Assembly: GCA_963731125.1 (NCBI GenBank)
Contig: CAVSVP010000036.1
Span: 1-64,000 of the forward strand
Direction of reading: 5' to 3'
DNA: 64,000 nt
Source: CAVSVP01 sp963731125
GTDB taxonomy: Bacteria; Pseudomonadota; Gammaproteobacteria; Competibacterales; Competibacteraceae
Shown here: positions 27,530-34,127 of the stretch, one piece after another
How positions within the stretch are numbered: the stretch's first letter is position 1
How the letters are laid out: every line of letters begins with the position of its first letter
The notes under the pieces: model-generated
Seen by the model: only the letters and a program-made list of their open reading frames with translations
What the model was told of the DNA's origin: nothing
The model's database searches: none
Translations under genes and position numbers: made by a program

Positions 27530-29179
27530 TCATCGCTTACCCCTAAGCAGGGCATCCGGATGTCGCTCAAGATAGTCTGCCATCGTCCGAATAGAACGAG
27601 CGGCTGCCGTCAGTTCTCTTAGCACCCTTTGCGCTTCCTGCTGCAGCGTGGAGTCCGGTGCAAGGGTTTGGTTTGCCGTAAGCAGCGTCTGCGCTGCGGT
27701 ACGCAGCGTTTCCTGCATCTGTTTCAAGGTTGCGCTCAAAGCCGGCGCTGCCGTCGTATTCAGTTCAGCCAGCAGTTGTTCCAGTTGAACGGCAGTCTTG
27801 CGCAGTGCCGCAAGGCTTTGCTGTAAATCGCTGCCCATCTGCTCTAGGGGTAGCTGCTTGAATTTTTCCAGGGCTTTGGCCAGGGCATTTTCCAGTTTCT
27901 CCAGTGGAGTAGGCACTGTGGGCAGCTCCGGGTAACGGTCTTGCCAAACAATCGGTTGGGGCGGTGCATTGGGAAAGATATCCAGATCGACAAAGAGCGC
28001 GCCGGTCAGCAGGCTGCCTGTCTTAAGCTGCCCCCGCAACCCACGGGCAACGAGCCGATCCATGATTTGTTTTCTGATTCTTTCATCATCCTTCCCTTGG
28101 CTATCGGCCGGCGCGCCGATCAGCACCAGCCGTTCCGGCTCTAACTCGATCAAGACCGAAATATAGGCAGTGACCTCGTTAAGATCAAACTCGACCTTGA
28201 CGTCGAGCACCTTGCCAATCTGGATTCCCTTGAATTCCACCGGTGCACCCGCCGCTAAGCCCCGTGCTGAGCCGGTAAAGCGCAGTAGCCATTGGCTGAC
28301 GCGGGTATAGGCCTCTTCGAAGGCGTTTTGGTGGCTGGAATATAGCCTGAAAACGGTATTTCCCTTGGCCAGGGGGCCAGGCGTTAATGTAGTCGGTGTT
28401 GCGAAGGCAATACCGCCAATCATTAGACTGACCAGGGACTGCGTATTAATTGCCAGACCGCCGGCGTTTAGGGAAACATCTAGTCCGGAGGCGTTCCAGA
28501 AGCGAGTGTTTGCGCGCACGCGTTCGTGGTGGGGAGCACGCACAAATACCTGAATATCGACGCTTTGGCCACTTTTATCCAGTTCGTAGGCGACGACTTC
28601 ACCCACCTTAATTTCCCGAAAGTAAACGGGGGAACCGATCTGCAGGGAGCCTAGATCATCGGCATGCAGCATGAAATGACGGCCGGGTTCTCCGGTCGTT
28701 ACGATGGGGGGGGTTTCCAGTCCGGTGAAATGGTAGGTGTGTTTGCCCTCCGGCACGGGATCTATGCCGATATAGGCACCGGCGAACAATGTGCCAAGGC
28801 CGCTGACCTGGCCTGCGGCCACGCGCGCCCGGACTACCCAAAAGCGGGTGTTCTCGGTGAGGTATTCTTCGGCGCCCTTGACCAGCTGGGCGGTGACTAC
28901 TACTCGAGCAAGATCTTCGTTGAGCCGAATCTCTTCGACCTGCCCGACTTCCACATTTTTGTATTTAAGCTTGGTTTTGCCCGCCTCGAGTCCCTCCGCC
29001 GTGTTAAAACTGATCGTGATGGTCGGACCCTGTTCCGAAAATGTTTTATAGGCAAGCCAGGCACCGATGACAGCGGCGACCAGCGGAATGAGCCAGACCA
29101 GAGAAAAGCGACTCCGAGTCTGCACCACGGCTTCAGGAAGCTGATCCTTAGGGGGTTCGTTGTTAAGCTGTTCAATCAT
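27530..29179 (-). CDS. pqiB: PqiB-like MCE protein
   Basis: About 549 residues. The ATG at 29179 is preferred because it overlaps the stop of the PqiA-like gene by eight bases. The longer frame lies inside that gene. One N-terminal helix (WLIPLVAAVIGAWLAYKTF) anchors it to the inner membrane. Three MCE/MlaD domains follow, beginning near PTITISFNTAEGLEAGKTKLKYKNVEVGQV, HADDLGSLQIGSPVYFREIKVGEV and ARGLAAGAPVEFKGIQIGKV. A long C-terminal helical region (about residues 430-540) matches the needle-forming helices of E. coli PqiB. It forms a lipid conduit across the periplasm. No pqiC lipoprotein gene follows. Confidence 0.9.
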   Translation of the reverse strand: MIEQLNNEPPKDQLPEAVVQTRSRFSLVWLIPLVAAVIGAWLAYKTFSEQGPTITISFNTAEGLEAGKTKLKYKNVEVGQVEEIRLNEDLARVVVTAQLVKGAEEYLTENTRFWVVRARVAAGQVSGLGTLFAGAYIGIDPVPEGKHTYHFTGLETPPIVTTGEPGRHFMLHADDLGSLQIGSPVYFREIKVGEVVAYELDKSGQSVDIQVFVRAPHHERVRANTRFWNASGLDVSLNAGGLAINTQSLVSLMIGGIAFATPTTLTPGPLAKGNTVFRLYSSHQNAFEEAYTRVSQWLLRFTGSARGLAAGAPVEFKGIQIGKVLDVKVEFDLNEVTAYISVLIELEPERLVLIGAPADSQGKDDERIRKQIMDRLVARGLRGQLKTGSLLTGALFVDLDIFPNAPPQPIVWQDRYPELPTVPTPLEKLENALAKALEKFKQLPLEQMGSDLQQSLAALRKTAVQLEQLLAELNTTAAPALSATLKQMQETLRTAAQTLLTANQTLAPDSTLQQEAQRVLRELTAAARSIRTMADYLERHPDALLRGKR

Positions 29180-29810
29180 GACTGGATTCCCTGTTATCCC
29201 AAATAAGCCGGGGGTCAAACGTATTGGCGGCAAATAGCGTAATTACTACCACTGCTCCGAAAAACACAGCGCCGAGTCCCGCCTGGATGGTCGCCAGGTT
29301 ACCTAGATGTACCAGTGCGACGAGAATGGTCACCACATAAATATCCACCATCGACCAGCGTCCGACGGCCTCGGTAATGCGGTAAAGCCGGGTTCTGTCG
29401 TAGGGACGCCAGCGCGAGCGGCGCTGTACGGAAATCAGCAGATAGGCGAGGATGATCAGCTTGAGCATCGGCACGGCTACGCTGGCAACAAAAATGAGCA
29501 GGGCCAGCGGCCACATGCCGTGTACGAGCATATAAATCACTCCGCTAAAGATAGTATCGGCTTGGGTTTTACCCAGGGTGGTTACCGTCATCACCGGCAG
29601 TACATTCGCCGGAATGTAAAAGATAAACGCCGCCATGACCAAGGCCCAGGTACGGGCGATGCTGTTGGGTTTGCGCACATGCAGGACTGCGCCGCAGCGC
29701 GGGCAACGCAAGCGGACATTGTCGTGCCTGACGGGTGCTTTGACCAGAAGTTCGCAGACGTGGCAACTGGTCAGTGAATGTTGGGCGGCGGCCAAGAGTG
29801 TTTGGTTCAT
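29172..29810 (-). CDS. PqiA-like membrane subunit, second half
   Basis: A 212-residue protein of the PqiA family. The N-terminus carries two CxxC pairs (CHVC and CPRC, about residues 16-41) forming a zinc-ribbon or rubredoxin-like site. Four transmembrane helices follow. Motifs such as FSGVIYMLVHGMWPLALLIFVASVAVPMLKL (about 89-119) and GRWSMVDIYVV (about 150-160) are family-typical. E. coli PqiA fuses two such modules, and here they are separate adjacent genes. It overlaps the upstream module gene by four bases and pqiB by eight bases, so the three are translationally coupled. Confidence 0.88.
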   Translation of the reverse strand: MNQTLLAAAQHSLTSCHVCELLVKAPVRHDNVRLRCPRCGAVLHVRKPNSIARTWALVMAAFIFYIPANVLPVMTVTTLGKTQADTIFSGVIYMLVHGMWPLALLIFVASVAVPMLKLIILAYLLISVQRRSRWRPYDRTRLYRITEAVGRWSMVDIYVVTILVALVHLGNLATIQAGLGAVFFGAVVVITLFAANTFDPRLIWDNRESSHD

Positions 29811-30415
29811 TTTGTGTACCTGACTCTTTCCCAGACGAGATGGGGATCAAGGGATGCAAAAGCGCCCGCCAGCACGAAGATAAGGACGGCGAATGACCAT
29901 AGAGCCAGGCCCGGCACAATGGTAGCCATGCCGGCCAGTTTAACGATGGATACCAAAATGCCCAGCATAAAGACTTCCAGCATACCCCAGGGTGTCAGCT
30001 CTAGTAACAGGCGGAACACGTTGGGCAATTGCCAGGGTACGCGCTGCAGCTTCAGCGGCACCAATACATAGAGCAGCAGCGCCAATTGTATCGCGGGCAC
30101 GAGAATGGTGGTAAACAGAACCAGTGCTGCCAATCCCCACATTCCCTGCAGATAAAGATCCTTGACGCCGGTGATCAGAAGAGTTTCTGTGACTTGTCCT
30201 TGCATTTTGAAAGCAAGAAAGGGAAACGTATTCGCGACCACAAATAAGACAAGTCCGGCCAGGCTGAACGCCAGCGTTCGATCCAGGCTGTTGCGCTTGT
30301 GGCGATAGAGCACGGCGCCGCAGCGCGGGCATTTAGCGGCACCGCCCGGCGGTGGTAGCGTTAGGTTTTGCAGCAGATCACACTCGTGACAGGCGCATAG
30401 GGTTTGTTTGCTCAT
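29807..30415 (-). CDS. PqiA-like membrane subunit, first half
   Basis: A 202-residue paralogue of the next gene with the same layout: CxxC pairs CHEC and CPRC (about residues 10-34), then four helices. The stretch LYLQGMWGLAALVLFTTILVPAIQLALLLYVLVPLK (about 88-123) matches the PqiA module, and PWGMLEVFMLGILVSIVKL (about 146-164) is the second hallmark. It is the first gene of the operon, with divergent transcription from the RiPP locus 165 bases away. Its function is inner-membrane lipid loading or unloading for the PqiB tunnel, inferred from the E. coli system. Confidence 0.88.
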   Translation of the reverse strand: MSKQTLCACHECDLLQNLTLPPPGGAAKCPRCGAVLYRHKRNSLDRTLAFSLAGLVLFVVANTFPFLAFKMQGQVTETLLITGVKDLYLQGMWGLAALVLFTTILVPAIQLALLLYVLVPLKLQRVPWQLPNVFRLLLELTPWGMLEVFMLGILVSIVKLAGMATIVPGLALWSFAVLIFVLAGAFASLDPHLVWERVRYTK

Positions 30416-30580
30416 AACTCAATAGCGTGGGGTTGACTCCGAAATGTAACACGATACTGCTGTTATATCCTGCGAACCGCTCTGGATATGTTGAATGTAA
30501 AAAAATACGGTCGCGAGGTCTGCCGATTCCGTTCAATCAATGCTATGCTTATAACCTCAATAAAAAAATGGGGATAAGTC

Positions 30581-31063
30581 ATGAAGAGTGTGTGCAGTTT
30601 ACCATTATTTTTTCTTGTGTTATGGGCCTTAGCCGTGCCGTCTCTGGCTCAAGAGGCTGACCCCAAGGTGATAGGTGAAATTAAAAATTTATTAAAACAA
30701 CACGATGAGGCAATGAATAACCAAAATTTGACCTCCGTCATGGAAATGTATGCTGCAGGCCCTAAGACTGTCCTCATGGGCACCGGACCGGGAGAGCGTT
30801 GGATCGGCAAGGAGGAAATCGAATCAGCCTACGCTGAATTTTTCAAAGACTTTGATCCCGGCTCAATGACTTCCAAGTGTACCTGGAAGGTGGGCGATTA
30901 CGCGGGCGACATGGCGTGGCTGATGGCCATGTGCAGGGTGACGGATTATCTGGCGAACCAGCAACGAGACTATGCCCTTAACGTATCCGCCGTGCTGGAA
31001 AAACAGGAGGGCAAATGGTATTTCCGCGCGTTGCATTTCTCCAACCTGACCGGTGGTCAATAG
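30581..31063 (+). CDS. Secreted SnoaL/NTF2-like protein
   Basis: A 160-residue protein with a clear signal peptide (MKSVCSLPLFFLVLWALAVPSLA, cleavage after SLA). The mature domain has the cone-shaped NTF2/SnoaL pattern: an N-terminal helix LLKQHDEAMNNQNLTSVMEMYA, a strand-turn KTVLMGTGPGERWIGKEEI, and the C-terminal strands VSAVLEKQEGKWYFRALHFSN. Such domains bind small molecules or act as simple enzymes. Here no catalytic residues can be assigned. A ribosome site (GGGGATAAG) precedes the ATG. It lies 28 bases before the RiPP precursor gene and could be co-transcribed, perhaps binding the exported product. That role is inferred from position only. Confidence 0.75.
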   Translation: MKSVCSLPLFFLVLWALAVPSLAQEADPKVIGEIKNLLKQHDEAMNNQNLTSVMEMYAAGPKTVLMGTGPGERWIGKEEIESAYAEFFKDFDPGSMTSKCTWKVGDYAGDMAWLMAMCRVTDYLANQQRDYALNVSAVLEKQEGKWYFRALHFSNLTGGQ

Positions 31064-31091
31064 GCTTTTTACCTTAGTTGGAGCGTTAACA

Positions 31092-31505
31092 ATGGATAAC
31101 AAAGATGAGAAACTTAACCAGAATGATGCCACTGACGATGAGCAAGCATTGCTGAGTCGGCGTGATTTTCTTATCGGTCTAACCAAGTGGTCCAAGGTTG
31201 TCATTGCGGGTGCCTTGCTGGGAGGTCTAGTGACCCATCCTGATAGAAAAGCGGAAGCGGCTAGCTGGATCAATCGTCGGGGCGGGTACAGAGGCGGCTG
31301 GTACGATGGTGGAGGAGGCGGCTGGTACAACCGGGGTGGCAGCTGGTATGACGGGAGAGGTGGCTGGTATGACGGGAGAGGTGGCTGGAATGACGGCAGG
31401 GGGGGCTGGTATAACCGGCCCCGCGGTGGAACAGGTTGGATAAATACCGGGGGAGGCGGTTGGGTCAATCGTAGGGGTGGCCTGGGTTGGATAAACCGGC
31501 GTTAG
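31092..31505 (+). CDS. Candidate triceptide (cyclophane) RiPP precursor with Tat-like signal
   Basis: A 137-residue peptide started at the ATG with GGAG eight bases upstream. A longer frame exists but overlaps the previous gene. Residues 1-20 are acidic. SRRDFL at 22-27 is a twin-arginine-type motif, followed by a hydrophobic segment to about 47 and an AEA-A cleavage site near residues 54-57. The core (58-137) is almost only Gly, Trp, Tyr, Asn, Asp and Arg. Ten Trp residues (59, 70, 78, 85, 92, 99, 106, 116, 124, 133) each begin a W-x-(N/D) motif, with a spacing of seven between 78 and 106. A partner gene and a radical SAM/SPASM gene follow. Three-residue cyclophane maturases crosslink the first and third residue of such motifs. 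The leader, Tat signal and core arrangement are seen; the modification is inferred. Confidence 0.75.
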   Translation: MDNKDEKLNQNDATDDEQALLSRRDFLIGLTKWSKVVIAGALLGGLVTHPDRKAEAASWINRRGGYRGGWYDGGGGGWYNRGGSWYDGRGGWYDGRGGWNDGRGGWYNRPRGGTGWINTGGGGWVNRRGGLGWINRR

Positions 31506-31565
31506 GACGACGATAAAATTCATCCAGTTCGCAGGTCAATATCTTCAAAGTAGAATCAAAATAAC

Positions 31566-32393
31566 ATGAATTATGTCACTTACAACGTGCCAGCGGCGCT
31601 GGTTGAGACGTTTCGTGGGCGGAAGTTGGTGGTGCGCTCCCGTGATTCAGCAGAGCTTCAAGACGCTCTAGTGACATTGAATCCGGATGACCTTCTTTAC
31701 CTCCAACTTCTATCGCCAACGACAACCACAGACGGCTTACTGCAACGGGGAGAGGGAGTCCCCATTGACATTGTGATGTCAAGTCCGGAGACAGAATTTC
31801 CTCAGCTGTACCATTTTGCTGAGCTTCTCGAGAGACATCCCGTGCGGGTTTCCATCCCGGTAGTCCCCGGCTTTAGCAAAGCCGTGAAGCTGGCTGTTTC
31901 GCTCAATCTGGCCGTGAAGCTGGAAGTCGCCCAGCCCGAACTGGCATTGGTGGAAGAAATGATGCAGGTTTTAGAGTATTACCTGCATCATTCTACGGTA
32001 ACGCAGCCTATCGATTATTTTCATAGCATGTTATTGGCGTTCTACCACAAGGACCCGGCCACGCTGTGGATGATGCAGGAAGAGGATCCCGCCTATTTTC
32101 GCTATATCACCGAGCACGGCGAAGAGACGGTTGCCAAGCGGATTGCCGGGATGGCATTGCAGGACGAGCGTAGCCCTGTTGATGAGAAGTTTTCATGGGA
32201 GCTTGTTGCCAAAGAGCAGGAGTGTGGCCATTGTGAGTTTCGCGAGCATTGCGCAGGCTATTTCAAGTGGCCCCGGAAAGAGTTTTCCTGTGATGGTGTC
32301 AAAACGCTGTTTAGGACATTGTGGGATGCCGCCGGAGAATTGCAGCAGGATCTTGGGGCGTGTCTGAGAGCAAGATCGGAACAGGCGTCATGA
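31566..32393 (+). CDS. RiPP maturation partner protein with C-terminal Cys cluster
   Basis: A 275-residue soluble protein between the precursor and the radical SAM gene. The N-terminal about 100 residues look like an alpha/beta domain with ordered strands (LVVRSRD, VPIDIVM, VRVSIPVVPGFSKAVKLAV). A helical middle follows. The C-terminus holds C220-x2-C223-x5-C229-x12-C242, with the sequence CAGYFKWP between the last two. This is SPASM-like and may bind an Fe-S cluster or zinc. The 3' end overlaps the maturase start (ATGATGA), so the two are translationally coupled. It may recognise the leader or help the maturase. No family name is certain. Confidence 0.65.
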   Translation: MNYVTYNVPAALVETFRGRKLVVRSRDSAELQDALVTLNPDDLLYLQLLSPTTTTDGLLQRGEGVPIDIVMSSPETEFPQLYHFAELLERHPVRVSIPVVPGFSKAVKLAVSLNLAVKLEVAQPELALVEEMMQVLEYYLHHSTVTQPIDYFHSMLLAFYHKDPATLWMMQEEDPAYFRYITEHGEETVAKRIAGMALQDERSPVDEKFSWELVAKEQECGHCEFREHCAGYFKWPRKEFSCDGVKTLFRTLWDAAGELQQDLGACLRARSEQAS

Positions 32394-33526
32394 TGGGGAA
32401 TCATTTTTCCCTGATTTTACTGCCCACGCTCAAGTGCAATGCTGAGTGCGACTATTGTTTTGAAAATAAAACGAGTGATTCTCTTTCTTTGGAAGAGCTT
32501 ACGATTGTGATCCATAAGGTGTTGGGTCACATGGAGCAAAACGCTATCCAGTCCCTGACGATTCATTGGCAGGGAGGGGAGGTGATGACCCTTCCGCCCC
32601 AGTGGTTTGAACGCGCCCATGAACTGATACAAAAGGCTGCGCAAGCGCGGGGCAAAACCATTCACAACTGCATTCAATCTAATCTGATCGGGTACAGTCG
32701 CAAATGGAACCAGGTACTGAGGGAAATGTTTGGCAACAGCGTGGGCTCTTCCCTGGATTTCCCCAACTTGCACCGAAAAATCCGTGGCTGTAATGCGCCG
32801 GACTATAACACATTATGGGCACGGAAAGTGCAAGAGGCCCGTGAAGCCGGTATCGAGGTGCAAGTCATCTCGATTCCTAACAGCAAAACACTGGAGATCG
32901 GGGCAGAGCGTTTTTACGAGTATTTTGTTGAGGAACTGCAGGTTACGGACTTTCAAATTAACACCCCTTTTCCGGGTGGAACACCTAACGAGACTAAGAA
33001 CGCGCTATCTCTGGAAACAGAGCGATTGAGTCAATTTTTTATCGAGCTTGCTGATGTCTGGGTAAGTCGCGGTTATTCCGATGGGGTAAGGATCGGTCCC
33101 TTTGATGTTCTCCTCGATTATTTTAGCAATGGTACGGCCTGTCTTCCCTGCATTTGGCAAAAAAACTGTGCGACAGAATTCGTGTGTATTGACGCCCGCG
33201 GCAATGTTTCGCAATGCGATTGCTGGGTGACCAGTTATCCTGAATATTGGTTCGGCAACATTTTTGAGTGTCATAGCTTCTCAGACCTGCTACGCACCAA
33301 CGCCGCCCGGCGGCGCTTTCAAGCCAGACCCGGAAGGCTGGTTCAGCAAGAAACCTGCATCGACTGTGATTACCTGGCCTTGTGTCATGGCGGTTGTCCG
33401 ATCAGGGCCTATACGGTGTCCGGCAATCTGATGACAAAAGACCCTTACTGTCAGCTCTATCAGGCGCTGTTCAGGCATACTGAGGCATTGGCGACACACT
33501 TTGCGGGCTTGCGCAGTATTCAATAG
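32390..33526 (+). CDS. Radical SAM/SPASM peptide maturase
   Basis: A 378-residue enzyme. The start is the ATG overlapping the partner gene, with an adjacent ATG three bases on. C16-x3-C20-x2-C23 (CNAECDYCF) binds the radical SAM [4Fe-4S] cluster. WQGGEVM near residues 63-69 matches the GGEP-type SAM-binding motif with Glu followed by Val. The C-terminal third holds a SPASM domain with many Cys: CLPCIWQKNC, CIDARGNVSQCDCW and CIDCDYLALCHGGCP. These would ligate auxiliary clusters as in anSME-like and cyclophane-forming maturases (GrrM/OscB, XyeB/XncB, FxsB). It presumably crosslinks the W-x-(N/D) motifs of the precursor encoded two genes upstream. Confidence 0.85.
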   Translation: MMGNHFSLILLPTLKCNAECDYCFENKTSDSLSLEELTIVIHKVLGHMEQNAIQSLTIHWQGGEVMTLPPQWFERAHELIQKAAQARGKTIHNCIQSNLIGYSRKWNQVLREMFGNSVGSSLDFPNLHRKIRGCNAPDYNTLWARKVQEAREAGIEVQVISIPNSKTLEIGAERFYEYFVEELQVTDFQINTPFPGGTPNETKNALSLETERLSQFFIELADVWVSRGYSDGVRIGPFDVLLDYFSNGTACLPCIWQKNCATEFVCIDARGNVSQCDCWVTSYPEYWFGNIFECHSFSDLLRTNAARRRFQARPGRLVQQETCIDCDYLALCHGGCPIRAYTVSGNLMTKDPYCQLYQALFRHTEALATHFAGLRSIQ

Positions 33527-33531
33527 GCTTC

Positions 33532-33620
33532 TTGCTTTCCCTTTTCAGGGGAGAGGGAAGCAATCCTTATAACGTCACACTTTTTACTCCCTCCCCCTTG
33601 GTGGGATAGGGATTGGAGTA
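33532..33620. repeat. Two intergenic hairpin-forming repeats
   Basis: TTGCTTTCCC at 33532-33541 pairs with GGGAAGCAA at 33555-33563, and TACTCC at 33585 pairs with GGAGTA ending at 33620, with further C-rich and G-rich pairing inside. Both belong to the CCCTCTCCC/GGGAGAGGG class of short palindromic repeats found between genes in many proteobacteria. The first follows the maturase stop codon closely and may end or stabilise the RiPP operon transcript. Confidence 0.55.
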
Positions 33621-33667
33621 AGGGGAAAATGGCCAAAGTCGAGCGGTTGGAGAGTAAGGAGAGTAAA

Positions 33668-34120
33668 TTGAAACTTTGGACTCTGAGACTGCCGGTTGGT
33701 TTGCTAAGCGGGATGTTTTTCCTGACAGGCTGTTCGATATCCTACTCGGTTGGGAAATCTTCCGATTCCGTCAAATCGATATCGGATTCGATATCGGATT
33801 CGATATCGAATTCATCGGGTTCGTCGGATGAAGACGATGAAGACAAAGAGGCGTATCGCAATGATGTCACTCAATTTACTCTGGTCTATGCTGAATCCGC
33901 GGGTTCGTCACGCGACTTTATGCGGGAAATCGGCCGTATTGCGGAGAGCCATGGAATTACCGATTGGGAGCGGGAGAAGATTACCTTTATCGCCATCGGC
34001 GCGGGTCTTAGACAAGCCGGTGTTGAGAATAAGGAGTTTGCGGAATTGGGTTTCTTGAAAGAGGTGCTTTATCAGGAGCCGGACAGCCTGCGTTACCTCC
34101 GCGAAGGGGAACAGTCTTAA
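33668..34120 (+). CDS. Putative lipoprotein with Ser-Ile-Ser-Asp repeats
   Basis: About 150 residues from a TTG with an AAGGAG ribosome site six bases upstream. An ATG 13 codons earlier (33629) is the alternative but gives an unusually long charged signal start. The signal ends in lipobox FLTGC. Just after the acylated Cys is a low-complexity linker of SISD units encoded by a 12-base tandem repeat, three copies at 33778-33813, followed by an acidic patch. The C-terminal about 90 residues form a helical domain. It is seven bases from the next gene, so the pair is probably one operon. Function unknown. Confidence 0.7.
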   Translation: MKLWTLRLPVGLLSGMFFLTGCSISYSVGKSSDSVKSISDSISDSISNSSGSSDEDDEDKEAYRNDVTQFTLVYAESAGSSRDFMREIGRIAESHGITDWEREKITFIAIGAGLRQAGVENKEFAELGFLKEVLYQEPDSLRYLREGEQS

Positions 34121-34127
34121 CAGAGTA

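Noticed and set aside
31261..31505. Gly/Trp/Tyr-rich protein as a structural (silk-like or cell-wall) protein
   Set aside because: The composition would allow it, but the Tat-like leader, regular W-x-(N/D) units and directly adjacent radical SAM/SPASM and partner genes fit a RiPP precursor better.
33532..33620. CRISPR-like repeats
   Set aside because: There are only two hairpins with different sequences, no regular spacers and no cas genes. They fit intergenic palindromic repeats.
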